Notes: generated by a model not told the origin, from the sequence alone. DNA of 37,494 bases from CAVEFW01 sp964579575 (GCA_964579575.1 CAZOGL010000015.1:1-37494); one strand, 5' to 3'; positions 15,541 through 24,031 are shown, counted from the stretch's first letter. A program made the numbers and translations.

Positions 15541-17374
15541 ATTGCATCCTTCCCCCCACCATGGCACCGCAACCGTAATGGTCGCAACGCAAGCACCGTC
15601 CGCTCTCTTGGAGGGCCTCTTCGAGACTCATCTTGGTTTCGACGCCTTGGAAATCCTTCTTGCGCTCGCGCGCAGGACGCTCGGCGATGTCAACCCGCCC
15701 GTAAGCTTGGCGATCGTTTGCCTTGGGAGCCGGCGCCACAGCACCGCAGTCGAGCTTGTGGTGGTAGCCGAGATACTCGTCGATATTGCGGGCAACGACA
15801 CGACCTGCACCGATGGCGCGAATCACCGTCGCGGGACCCGTTTGGCAATCGCCTCCAACGAAGACGTTGTCAAAACCTTGTGCCTCGAGGAACTCGTTGG
15901 CGCAAAAAGCAGCGCGCTGTGTCTCCATGCCGAACTCCTCAAAGGGCGCGGATTGGATGTCTTGCCCGACGGCCAAAAGGATGATGTCGGCCTCAACACG
16001 CCCTTGGGGTTTGTCCGCGTCGACGGGAGCCGGACGCCCACGCTTCACGGCGCTAATCATCTGGGGTTGGGTGATGACGGCGGTGCAGTGGCCGCTCTCG
16101 TCCACCTCGATACCGGCGGGACTTTGCAGCGTCAACATCTCGACACCCTCGGCAACAGCGCTCTCGATCTCGGCAGGAAGGGCGGTCATATCCTCCATGC
16201 GACGGCGATAGATACAATTGACCTCGGCCGCGCCAGCACGCACGCTGGTGCGACAACAGTCCATGGCGACGTTGCCCCCACCGATGACAGCAACCTTCTT
16301 TCCACGAAAGTCGGGCGTCCAATCGCCGTCGCCGATCTTGGAGAGAAGGTCTACAGCAGAGCTGACGCCTAGGGCATCCACGTTCTCAAGGCGAAGACTC
16401 TTGCCGCCTTGGGCGCCAATGGCCACGTACACGGCATCATATTCGCCCGCGATGGTCCGCATCCCTTCCGCGTCGATTTTCGTCTCGTACCTCACGTCGA
16501 TGTTACCGACGCTCAAAATGGCACGGATATCCTCATCAAGGCGCTCACGGGGGAAACGATAGGCAGGGATGCCGTAGCGCATCATGCCGCCAAGCTTCTT
16601 GCGTCCCTCAAACACCGTCACCTTATGACCCATGAGGGCCAAAAAGTACGCAGCCGTCAAACCGGAAGGGCCACCACCGATGACAGCGATTGTGTGGCCG
16701 GTGTCAGGCAAGCGTTTTGGCACCGCGACTTTGTCGACGGGCAATTGGTCAACGGCAAACTTCTTGAGACCGCGAATGTTCACCGGCGCATCGAGCAGCG
16801 TACGGCGGCAACGAGCCTCACAGGGATGCTCACACACGAAGGCGCACGCGGTGACGAAGGGGTTATCTTTGCGAATCAACCTAATCGCTCCCGCGTAGTC
16901 CCCCTCGCCCACCAAGGCGATGTAGCCGGGAATATCCACATGGGCCGGACAAAGTGCCTCGCAGGGAACCTTTTGGGAAATCTCTGCCGTGCAGGAACGA
17001 TTCCCTATATGGCTCACATACTCGTCCTTGAACGTCTCAAGACCCTCAAGCACCGCGTTTGCCGCCTCGTACCCAATGGCGCAATCGGAGGTGTCACGAA
17101 TCATGGTCACCAACGTTCGCAACGATTCAAGCGTCTCCTGATCGGCGTCGCAATCAAGTACGCGGCGGATCAAGGACGCCAGTTGCGGGATACCGTCACG
17201 ACAAGGGACGCATTTTCCACAAGTCTGCACCTCCGCTGCTTGGAGCAGGGACAATTGCATGGCGATAGGGCACATGCCTGGCGGCACTGCCTCGACGCGA
17301 CGCTCAAATCTGTCGACGAAAGCAGCGTTTTTCGTGTCGATATTGGCGCGGGGCATAACTTTAATCTTACTCAT
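15533..17374 (-). CDS. FAD-dependent NAD(P) oxidoreductase subunit of formate dehydrogenase (NuoF C-terminal + GltD-like)
   Basis: A 613-residue protein. Residues about 30-120 match the C-terminal 4Fe-4S domain of NuoF (Cys 52, 55, 58 and 98), without the FMN/NADH domain of NuoF. From about 130 it is a GltD-like protein: Fe-S cysteines (138, 142, 181, 185, 189), an FAD Rossmann motif VIGGGPSGLTAAY near 231-243, an NAD(P)-binding motif VIGGGNVAMD and a C-terminal RCLRCDHYGC. It most likely passes electrons between FdhA Fe-S clusters and NAD(P). The ATG at 17374 has AGAGGG upstream. Its stop overlaps the fdhA start by 8 nt, so translation is coupled. Related fusions occur in clostridial and acetogen formate dehydrogenases; bifurcation cannot be judged here. 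Confidence 0.85.
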   Translation of the reverse strand: MSKIKVMPRANIDTKNAAFVDRFERRVEAVPPGMCPIAMQLSLLQAAEVQTCGKCVPCRDGIPQLASLIRRVLDCDADQETLESLRTLVTMIRDTSDCAIGYEAANAVLEGLETFKDEYVSHIGNRSCTAEISQKVPCEALCPAHVDIPGYIALVGEGDYAGAIRLIRKDNPFVTACAFVCEHPCEARCRRTLLDAPVNIRGLKKFAVDQLPVDKVAVPKRLPDTGHTIAVIGGGPSGLTAAYFLALMGHKVTVFEGRKKLGGMMRYGIPAYRFPRERLDEDIRAILSVGNIDVRYETKIDAEGMRTIAGEYDAVYVAIGAQGGKSLRLENVDALGVSSAVDLLSKIGDGDWTPDFRGKKVAVIGGGNVAMDCCRTSVRAGAAEVNCIYRRRMEDMTALPAEIESAVAEGVEMLTLQSPAGIEVDESGHCTAVITQPQMISAVKRGRPAPVDADKPQGRVEADIILLAVGQDIQSAPFEEFGMETQRAAFCANEFLEAQGFDNVFVGGDCQTGPATVIRAIGAGRVVARNIDEYLGYHHKLDCGAVAPAPKANDRQAYGRVDIAERPARERKKDFQGVETKMSLEEALQESGRCLRCDHYGCGAMVGGRMQYV

Positions 17375-17442
17375 CGCGCCCTCTCTCTCTTCTCTTTACT
17401 CACATCGAGTAGACGAACTCTCTCTCTTCTCGGAAGCAACAG

Positions 17443-17474
17443 ATTATAGGAAATTGATGTTTCGGTAGTGAAAC
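17443..17474 (-). promoter_or_regulatory. promoter of the formate dehydrogenase operon with overlapping dyad
   Basis: On the minus strand TTCACT (17472-17467), an 18-nt spacer and a perfect TATAAT (17448-17443) lie about 70 nt before the flavoprotein ATG. The -35 is covered by the inverted repeat GTTTC-6 nt-GAAAC (17459-17474), a possible operator. Confidence 0.65.
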
Positions 17475-17597
17475 AAACCGAAAAGAGGAAGCCGAAACGG
17501 CAACAAAGCAGGTGTGAACGTATCCTTCGGCGCCATACGCGTACCCTGCGCGCACCGCGCACCCTGCGCACCCTGTGCGCCCTACGCACCCTGCCCC

Positions 17598-17628
17598 TGA
17601 GGCGCCCTACCTACTCTTCGGCGCCTCA
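17598..17628 (-). terminator. stem-loop after focA, possible terminator
   Basis: TGAGGCGCC (17598-17606) and GGCGCCTCA (17620-17628) form a 9-bp stem with a 13-nt loop, 20 nt beyond the focA stop. No T-tract follows on the minus strand, so it may be partial readthrough into fdh, an RNA-stability element, or inactive. A GC-rich run with repeated GCACCCTGC follows up to 17530. Confidence 0.35.
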
Positions 17629-17647
17629 AAACCTAATCACCCAACGT

Positions 17648-18502
17648 TTACTCGCCCTTGGCCTCGCTCTTCTTGTGATAGACAAACCAATAAGACAAGC
17701 CGACGAGAATCGAGCCGCCGACGATATTGCCAAGCGTGACAATCCCGATATTGTACATGACGCTCATGATGGAAAGCGCATCAACGTTCGCGACGGAAGC
17801 GCCGAAACCGACAGCCTTGGAGAGGAGTCCCATCGGCAAGAAGAACATGTTGGCAACGCTGTGTTCGAAGCCACAAGCGACGAAAGCCATGACCGGCATG
17901 ACGACGCAGATGACCTTGTCAACGAGCGTACGAGCGCTAAAGCTCATCCAAACGGCAAGACAGACGAGCGTGTTGCACAGAATTCCCTTTACAAACAGCG
18001 TCAACGCGTCGGGAGTCACCTTGCCAACCGCGGTGGCGACCATCGCGCTACCGACGGCGCCACCGTTCATGCTCGCCATGTTGGAGAGGTAGATAAGCAA
18101 GACGATGATCAGGCTACCAACGAGATTGCCAAGATAGACGATCACCCAGTTGCGAATAAGTCCCTTGAAGTCGATCTTGCCGCTGTTCATGCCACACACC
18201 ATGAGGCAATTGCCCGTGAAGAGCTCGGCGCCGCAAGACACAACCATGATGAGTCCCAAGGAGAAGCACGCGCCGCCCAAAATGCGCTTAAACGCGAATC
18301 CCATCTCGGCATCTCCCTGGACCAAGGTAAACAGGGTAGCACCCAACGCGATGAACATACCCGCCATGATGGCGAGGACAAACAACTTGCCCGCACCCAT
18401 CGTCGCCTTGCCGATCGCGATCGTCTCGGCCTTTGCCTCAATCTCCGCGGGAGCAAGTGCATCAGGACGCAGTGCTTTCATCTCAGAGTCAGTCAGAGCC
18501 AT
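17648..18502 (-). CDS. focA: FocA/NirC-family formate (nitrite) transporter
   Basis: A 284-residue inner-membrane pentameric channel with six hydrophobic segments. Conserved FNT motifs are visible: CGAELFTGNCLMV, the GxxxGN-type loop NWVIVYLGNLVGS and GFEHSVANMFFLPMG, which carries the central-pore histidine. The N-terminal helix (residues 1-40) is hydrophilic as in FocA. The start at 18502 (MALTDSEMK) has AGGAGGG upstream; an in-frame ATG at 18544 has none. Adjacent fdh genes on the same strand argue for formate as the substrate rather than nitrite. A promoter with operator-like dyad lies 400 nt upstream and three 15-bp repeats lie at 18559-18603. Confidence 0.92.
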   Translation of the reverse strand: MALTDSEMKALRPDALAPAEIEAKAETIAIGKATMGAGKLFVLAIMAGMFIALGATLFTLVQGDAEMGFAFKRILGGACFSLGLIMVVSCGAELFTGNCLMVCGMNSGKIDFKGLIRNWVIVYLGNLVGSLIIVLLIYLSNMASMNGGAVGSAMVATAVGKVTPDALTLFVKGILCNTLVCLAVWMSFSARTLVDKVICVVMPVMAFVACGFEHSVANMFFLPMGLLSKAVGFGASVANVDALSIMSVMYNIGIVTLGNIVGGSILVGLSYWFVYHKKSEAKGE

Positions 18503-18558
18503 GTTCCCTCCTAAATAAACAGGCTGCGCGCGCGGCGCAGTCACAATTTCTCTCGATG

Positions 18559-18603
18559 TGTATTGTCGACATCTGCATTATCGACATCTGCATTATCGAC
18601 GCC
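18559..18603. repeat. three 15-bp tandem repeats upstream of focA
   Basis: Units 18559-18573, 18574-18588 and 18589-18603 have the form TGCATTATCGACATC with one to three changes. They lie 57 nt before the focA start and could be protein-binding iterons or another product of the local repeat-forming process. Confidence 0.85.
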
Positions 18604-18769
18604 TAAGACATATGCGGCAATCATCACGATTCCAAACGGCGCAAATGAGATGAAAGGCGGGGGAAACTGTTTCAAAACGCGCCGTTCACCGCCCAAATGT
18701 CCACGTTTTCACCAAGTCAAACTTTGGGAGGAAATCAAGATACCCAACAAGAAGAAAAGGCACAAGACC

Positions 18770-18806
18770 TGACGGCCGTGGAGTCCCGCAGATTCCACGG
18801 CCGTCA
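18770..18806. other. strong 13-bp hairpin in the focA upstream region
   Basis: TGACGGCCGTGGA (18770-18782) and TCCACGGCCGTCA (18794-18806) are perfect complements with an 11-nt loop. On the minus strand a T-rich stretch begins only 12 nt later (CTTTTCTTCTTG). The 621-nt stretch 18503-19122 has no convincing gene; it holds this hairpin, the 15-bp repeats, a promoter/dyad and the repeats of the next gene's 3' end. Confidence 0.75.
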
Positions 18807-18897
18807 AGGAGAACGTCCCAGGACAAAGATCGTCCCAGTTTCCGTCGGTGAAATAAGGGAACTAAAGTTAGAGGAGGTATCACCGACTCATGACATT

Positions 18898-18929
18898 ATT
18901 AGATTATGTCTAATACGAGCGTTTGTCAA
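18898..18929 (-). promoter_or_regulatory. promoter with an operator-like dyad, directed to focA
   Basis: On the minus strand TTGACA (18929-18924), a 17-nt spacer and TAATCT (18906-18901) form a good promoter in an AT-rich island. The inverted repeat ATTAGA-5 nt-TCTAAT (18898-18914) covers the -10. The next gene downstream is focA, 400 nt away, which would give a long structured leader. Confidence 0.55.
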
Positions 18930-19025
18930 TGATTATTACATAAGAATTATATGGAGTCTTGTGCACCCTCCACCATCCCCAACCCTCACGAGCGATTGGG
19001 AAGATCGATGCGACGATTCGTCACG

Positions 19026-19133
19026 AAAAGGTAATTTCGTCAGACAAATACGTTGTGCGTCGGGCTTCGTTTGCGCACAAGCCTGCGACTGTCAAAAGGC
19101 AATTTTGTCAGATGACTATTTCATCAGACAAAT
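19026..19133. repeat. copies of the 3' end of the 96-residue protein gene
   Basis: ATTTCATCAGACAAAT (19118-19133), which contains the stop codon, recurs as ATTTCGTCAGACAAAT (19034-19049). A third, diverged copy AAAGGCAATTTTGTCAGATG (19095-19114) corresponds to 19027-19046. Confidence 0.85.
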
Positions 19134-19414
19134 TTGCTGGTATCCGCAGCAACAAGGTGACCTTCCCGATCCTGATAGAGGCACAACCTACCATCTTTGC
19201 TCTCATAGATGAGGGTGTAACCCATGGGCATCCCGTTCACAAGCTCCGCGCGACGCTCCTCGATCTCCGCCTCAACGGAGGAACCACGACGCCAATCCTT
19301 CGCTAAGGCTTGTCGCACCTTGTTGAGAACCGCTTTTGGAAGCGCTCCGAACAACGTCACAAGGTTGCCCGCTGTGACGCGAATGAATTGCCAACCCGCA
19401 GTGTCAAAACCCAT
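19124..19414 (-). CDS. hypothetical protein coupled to truA
   Basis: A 96-residue protein that I do not recognise. It begins MGFDTAGWQFIRVTAG, is amphipathic (LVTLFGALPKAVLNKVRQAL) and has a charged middle (VEAEIEERRAELVNG) followed by a beta-rich end (YTLIYESKDGRLCLYQDREG). There is no signal peptide or membrane helix. The start is fixed by the TGATG overlap with the truA stop and by GGAGGTGAGG within the truA end; the longer in-frame upstream extension is the antisense-like remainder of truA. As the last gene of dnaE-truA it is probably made by translational coupling. Function unknown; a small DNA- or RNA-associated role is only a guess from context. Confidence 0.7.
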   Translation of the reverse strand: MGFDTAGWQFIRVTAGNLVTLFGALPKAVLNKVRQALAKDWRRGSSVEAEIEERRAELVNGMPMGYTLIYESKDGRLCLYQDREGHLVAADTSKFV

Positions 19415-20187
19415 CAATACCTCACCTCCCAAAACGTCAAGCCACATGCCGGGGCGTTCTCTCCCGCTGCGCTGCGATCGCGCGCCGCAAGGACGTCTGC
19501 GACCCACTCCGGTTCGCGTTGACCTCGACCAACCGCCACAAGCGTGCCCACAATCGTCCTCACCATGGAATGGAGAAAGGCGTTGCCCACGACCTTGATG
19601 ACAAGCAGCTCCTCCCCCATGACCACCTCGCGAGAAAAGGATATCTCACTCACATTGCGACAGGTCGGCTTTCCGAAAGCACTTGCTGCAAGACAAAAGC
19701 TCTTGAAGTCGTGCTCTCCTATCAAATAGGCTGCTCCCGCACGCATCGCCTCGACGTCAAGCGGCTTAGCTATGTGCCAAGAGAAGTCGCGCATAAACAA
19801 AGGCGGGGTCGGAGACGTCGAGATCATATAGTGGTACTCTCGCTCCTTTGCGTCAAAACGAGCGCTGAACCCAAACGTCTCTTCTCGCACCTCCCTCACG
19901 GTAATCAACTCATGGGTCAAGGCGTTCAGGGATCGGCAAAGAGAGGAATAGCTCCTGTCACGAAGCTCCTCGCCGGCGATGTCAAAACTCACTACCTGTC
20001 CGCTCGCATGGACACCCGCGTCGGTTCGCCCAGCACAGGTCGTATCCACGGGACGTCTGAACAAAAGCTCAAGTGCATGTTCAAGCTCGCCTTGGACCGT
20101 CAATTGGCCGGGTTGGCGCGCAAAGCCACAAAACGGCTCGCCATGATAGGCGACGCGCATCGCGATTGTCATATCGAGGTTCTCCAT
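19414..20187 (-). CDS. truA: tRNA pseudouridine(38-40) synthase
   Basis: A 257-residue enzyme that makes pseudouridine in the tRNA anticodon stem. The catalytic Asp is in CAGRTDAGVHASGQV, and the family segments RVAYHGEPFCGFARQP, NALTHELITVREV, FSARFDAKEREYHY and NAFLHSMVRTIVGTL are present. The dnaE stop lies 3 nt before the ATG at 20187; an alternative ATG at 20172 (MTIAMRV) has GGAG at a better distance and also fits the usual family start. It ends FWEVRY, overlapping the next start by one base. Confidence 0.95.
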   Translation of the reverse strand: MENLDMTIAMRVAYHGEPFCGFARQPGQLTVQGELEHALELLFRRPVDTTCAGRTDAGVHASGQVVSFDIAGEELRDRSYSSLCRSLNALTHELITVREVREETFGFSARFDAKEREYHYMISTSPTPPLFMRDFSWHIAKPLDVEAMRAGAAYLIGEHDFKSFCLAASAFGKPTCRNVSEISFSREVVMGEELLVIKVVGNAFLHSMVRTIVGTLVAVGRGQREPEWVADVLAARDRSAAGENAPACGLTFWEVRY

Positions 20188-20190
20188 GGT

Positions 20191-23100
20191 TTACGCCGAG
20201 AACACCTCGCGCCCGAAGATATCGACCAACTCCGACTTCAAAACGCTGCTCGTCGCGTCGACTGTGACAGGAAGCACCGCTCGGTATTGGGCACCATCGG
20301 ATTGGCGCACCACGACAACAACCCGGTCGCGGCCCGGATAGGAACGGCACACGCGATTGAGACGTTGTGTATGCGCAACATCGAGGGCGGCCGCAGAGAC
20401 GCGAATGTTGAGATCGATTGGTTGGAGATCGGCCTCGTTCAACTCGATGGCCTCTATCTCGAAGCACATGATCTGGTTGCCGCGGTCGCTGTGCTCAAAC
20501 TTGCCCTTGATCTTGACAATTGCGTCTTCTTGGATGCAATCGGCGAAATCGTCATACTTGAACGTGATGGCCTCGATGCTGCCCGTCTGGTCCTCAAGCA
20601 TGAAGGTCGCCATCTTCGTCCCACGCTTCGTCAAACGAACGTTGACGCCTGAGATCATGCCGACAAATGTCGCGGATTTGATCTCGGTGGTTCGCTCCGA
20701 CAATTGGGCCATGGAGTACTTCGACATGCGCTTCACGAGCTCTTGGTATGGCGCCATAGGATGCTCGGAGACGTAGATCTTCATGATCTCCTTCTCATAG
20801 GCAAGCTTGGTACGCTTGTCCCATTCAATCCCGTCGGGTTCCGGAATGTCTTCCTTGTAGGAGACGTCCGCATCGGAAAAGAGCGCAAACATGTCCATCT
20901 GACCTGCAGCACGATCCCTTTGGCGCTTTGCCGCACCATCGAGCAGGGGTGTCTCGTCGACGAAGTACATGAGTTGCTTTCGGGTATAGCCCGTGCTATC
21001 GAAGGCACCGCCCTTGATAAGGGCTTCGAGCGTCTTGCGGTTGAAACATTTCGCGTCAAGACGGTTCACGAAGTCATGAAGGCTCGTATAGGGACCGTTC
21101 GCCTCACGCTCCGCGATGATGGCATCGGCAACATTGCGGCCGACGCCACGCACGCCCACGAGACCGAAGCGAATGCCATTCTCAACAGGGGTGAACTCCG
21201 CATTGGATTGGTTGATATCCGGTGGCAAGACGGGCGTGCCGTGTTGGTTCGCGCTTGCGATATAGCGGATCAGGCGATCGGTGTTGCCCATATAGCTGGA
21301 CAGGACCGCCGCCATGAACTCGTTGGGGTAGTGGGCCTTCAGATACGCCGTGCGCATAACGAGCAGCGCATACGCCGCCGAGTGTGACTTGTTGAACGCG
21401 TACTTTGCGAACTTCTCCGCATCGTCCCAAATCTGCTCGGCAATCTTGATGTCGTAGCCATTGGCGACCGCACCCTCGTTCCAATCGCCCTGGAGTTGGC
21501 GCATGATATCGAGTTTCTTTTTGCCCATCGCCTTGCGCAACTTGTCCGCCTTGCCGGCAGAGAAGCCGCACATGACCATGGACACCTGCATAATCTGCTC
21601 CTGGTAGACCATGGTGCCGTACGTCTCCTCCAACACGGGGCGGAGACGCTCGTCGTAAAAGCTCATCGGGGTCTTGCCGCGAACGACGTCAACATAGTCG
21701 TCGACCATGCCAGCCTCGAGGGGGCCCGGACGGTTGAGCGCAATCGACGCGACGATGTCGCTGAAGTTTCGAGGCGGAATGCGGTTGAACAGGCTGACAT
21801 ACAGCGCGCTTTCGACCTGGAAGAGACCGTCGGTGTTGCCGCTGCAAATCAGGTCGAACGCCTTCTCGTCCTCGATGGGGATCTCCTCGGGCTTCAAGTC
21901 GATACCGCGCGTCATCTTGACGTTGCGACATGCCATGGACAACACGTCAAGCGTGCGCAAGCCAAGGAAGTCCATCTTGAGCAATCCCAGGTCAGGCGTA
22001 TAGTGACCGTCATATTGGGTGATGATGCCACCGCCCTTGGTGTCACGCTTCATGGGGACGTGGTCGCTCATGGGGTCGCGGCAGATGATTGTCGCGCACG
22101 CATGGACGCCCTCACCGCGCACATGACCCTCGATGCTTCTCGCAGCGTCCACGATGCGGTGGACGTCCTCCTCTTCCTTGTAGGCCTTCGCAAGATCGGG
22201 GTTGGTTTCAAGCGCCTTTGCAATCGTGATGCCGAGCTCGTCGCCGATCATCTTGCAGATGCGATCCCCTACGGCATAAGGGTAGTCGAGCACGCGCGCG
22301 GAGTCACGCACGGCGTTTTTCGCCTGGAGCGTACCAAACGTGATGACCTGGCTGACGTGGTCCTCGCCGTAGACGTCCTTGATGTGGTTGATGACTTCTT
22401 CGCGACGACCCTGCTCGAAGTCAACATCGATATCGGGCATCTCCACACGTTCCGGATTGAGGAACCTCTCGAACATCAAGCCGTTCGACAAGGGCTCGAT
22501 ATCGGTGATACCCATCGCGTATGCGACGATGGAGCCTGCGGCGGAACCACGACCAGGGCCGACACCGATACCTTGGCTGCGCGCCCACTCGATGTACTCT
22601 TGCACGATGAGGAAGTACGCAGGAAAGCCTTGCTGGATGATGATCTCGGCCTCGTATTCGTATTGCTTCCACTCGCGCTCGGGGCAAGGGTCACCATAGC
22701 GGCGCTTCATGCCCTTCTCGCACACTTTCCTAAACCAGCTTTCCTCCGTCTCGCCTTCGGGCAAAGGGAAGCGCGGCAAAATCGAGTCGCGCTCAAGGAC
22801 GACGTTGCATTTCTCGGCAATCTCGACCGTGTTGTCGCACGCATCTTGGAACTCGCCCATCGCCTCGCGCATCTCTTCTTCAGTCTTCATGTAGAACTGG
22901 TCGTTTGCAAAGCGCATGCGGTTCGGGTCGCTCACGGTGGCGTTCATGCCTATGCACAGGATGAGGTCTTGAGCTGCGGCATCCTCCCTCAGCAGGTAGT
23001 GGAAATCGTTTGTCGCCACCGTCTTGACCCCTACCGCTTGGGCAACGCGGTTGAGCTGGTGGTTCAACTCGGTTTGCGTCATACCCCCATCGGTCACGAG

Positions 23101-23646
23101 TCCTTGGTTTTGAAGCTCGATGTAGAAGTCGCCCTCGTCAAAGCAGGTCTTGAACTTCTCCGCCCACTCCACGGCCTCATCAAATTGGCGCGCATCGAGC
23201 AACTTCGGGATGATACCGGCAAGACACGCACTACACCCGATAATGCCATGACCGTACTTTTGCAGCATGCTGAGCGTGGTACGCGGCTTGTAGTAGTAAT
23301 TGTCCGTGTGACTTTCGCTCACCAGTTTAATCAGGTTGTGATATCCCTCGTTTGTCTTGGCAAGCAAGAGGAAGTGGTAGAGGCGCGGTTTGATGTCGCG
23401 GCGCAACGACTCGTCGGTCGTGAAGTACACCTCACAACCGAATATCGGCTTGACCTTGTTACCGTCAGGACCCGTCACGCTCGAGCATGCCGCATCAAGT
23501 TCCGGAACGCCGCTCATGACGCCATGGTCGGTGATTGCCACCGCTGGCATACCGAGATCGGCTGCGCGCTGGACCATCTCCTTGATGTGCGTCAAGCCGT
23601 CAAGCAGGGAATATTCAGTGTGATTGTGCAGATGTACGAATGCCAT
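20191..23646 (-). CDS. dnaE: DNA polymerase III subunit alpha
   Basis: A 1151-residue replicative polymerase of the DnaE1 type. It starts with a PHP domain (HLHNHTEYSLLDG, AITDHGVMSG), continues with the polymerase palm containing the catalytic PDIDVDF motif (about residue 400), the fingers with GPGRGSAAGS, a helix-hairpin-helix region (GVRGVGRNVADAI) and an OB fold (SATFVGMISGVNVRLTKRGTKMATFMLED). Length matches the family. AAGGCG precedes the ATG. It is the first gene of a dnaE-truA-unknown cluster in which spacings of 3 nt and an overlap suggest one transcript. Confidence 0.97.
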   Translation of the reverse strand: MAFVHLHNHTEYSLLDGLTHIKEMVQRAADLGMPAVAITDHGVMSGVPELDAACSSVTGPDGNKVKPIFGCEVYFTTDESLRRDIKPRLYHFLLLAKTNEGYHNLIKLVSESHTDNYYYKPRTTLSMLQKYGHGIIGCSACLAGIIPKLLDARQFDEAVEWAEKFKTCFDEGDFYIELQNQGLVTDGGMTQTELNHQLNRVAQAVGVKTVATNDFHYLLREDAAAQDLILCIGMNATVSDPNRMRFANDQFYMKTEEEMREAMGEFQDACDNTVEIAEKCNVVLERDSILPRFPLPEGETEESWFRKVCEKGMKRRYGDPCPEREWKQYEYEAEIIIQQGFPAYFLIVQEYIEWARSQGIGVGPGRGSAAGSIVAYAMGITDIEPLSNGLMFERFLNPERVEMPDIDVDFEQGRREEVINHIKDVYGEDHVSQVITFGTLQAKNAVRDSARVLDYPYAVGDRICKMIGDELGITIAKALETNPDLAKAYKEEEDVHRIVDAARSIEGHVRGEGVHACATIICRDPMSDHVPMKRDTKGGGIITQYDGHYTPDLGLLKMDFLGLRTLDVLSMACRNVKMTRGIDLKPEEIPIEDEKAFDLICSGNTDGLFQVESALYVSLFNRIPPRNFSDIVASIALNRPGPLEAGMVDDYVDVVRGKTPMSFYDERLRPVLEETYGTMVYQEQIMQVSMVMCGFSAGKADKLRKAMGKKKLDIMRQLQGDWNEGAVANGYDIKIAEQIWDDAEKFAKYAFNKSHSAAYALLVMRTAYLKAHYPNEFMAAVLSSYMGNTDRLIRYIASANQHGTPVLPPDINQSNAEFTPVENGIRFGLVGVRGVGRNVADAIIAEREANGPYTSLHDFVNRLDAKCFNRKTLEALIKGGAFDSTGYTRKQLMYFVDETPLLDGAAKRQRDRAAGQMDMFALFSDADVSYKEDIPEPDGIEWDKRTKLAYEKEIMKIYVSEHPMAPYQELVKRMSKYSMAQLSERTTEIKSATFVGMISGVNVRLTKRGTKMATFMLEDQTGSIEAITFKYDDFADCIQEDAIVKIKGKFEHSDRGNQIMCFEIEAIELNEADLQPIDLNIRVSAAALDVAHTQRLNRVCRSYPGRDRVVVVVRQSDGAQYRAVLPVTVDATSSVLKSELVDIFGREVFSA

Positions 23647-23810
23647 AGTCGCCTTGTCTCTTATGCTCTTGAGTCTGATTCGCTTTGCTTAACTTTGGCG
23701 CAGGCTGGTTTTGTGGTGTGATTGCGCGATGGTTGTTTTCGCTGTAATGATACCAGCCTTCGCCCCTGGGGTCATTCGAACAGATTGTGGTTTTCTGGGA
23801 AACCGCGATC

Positions 23811-23855
23811 GATGCCACTTGTCCCGGCACCACTTGCCTCGATGCCACTTGTCCC
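23811..23855. repeat. three 15-bp tandem repeats between atpC and dnaE
   Basis: GATGCCACTTGTCCC at 23811-23825 and 23841-23855 flank a diverged unit GGCACCACTTGCCTC at 23826-23840. The 385-nt region 23647-24031 otherwise holds the probable atp terminator at 23891-23916 and a smaller hairpin (AGGAGC/GCTCCT) near 23980; no gene is supported. Confidence 0.85.
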
Positions 23856-23890
23856 GAGTAAGATTGCCCTTCACACACCAAAACGTGTTA

Positions 23891-23916
23891 AGGCCCCCGG
23901 TATTCGCCGGGGGCCT
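23891..23916 (-). terminator. probable terminator of the ATP synthase operon
   Basis: AGGCCCCCGG (23891-23900) and CCGGGGGCCT (23907-23916) form a perfect 10-bp stem with a 6-nt loop, 115 nt beyond atpC. The minus-strand tail is TTAACACGTTTT, so the T-tract is interrupted; the stem strength makes termination likely. Confidence 0.65.
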
Positions 23917-24031
23917 CAAAGGGACTCAAATCTCAGTTCAAAAGATAAACCGTGAGCTCAGTCCGCAAGCTCTATGTAGGAGCCTACAGACAAGCTCCTT
24001 GATTTTGTTAATGCGTTACCTCTACTGTGCG

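Noticed and set aside
14467..15567. fdhA N-terminal frame as a separate truncated gene or a frameshifted pseudogene
   Set aside because: The stop is TGA at the exact selenocysteine position of FdhF enzymes, with a correctly spaced SECIS hairpin and an intact frame on the other side.
18686..19212. Small open frames on both strands before focA (65 and 171 codons)
   Set aside because: They cross the hairpin, promoter and repeats, have no good start sites and show no protein-like composition.
23689..23919. Minus-strand frame with RDKWHRGKW repeats between atpC and dnaE
   Set aside because: The peptide repeat is a by-product of the three 15-bp DNA repeats; the frame crosses the atp terminator and has no start site.
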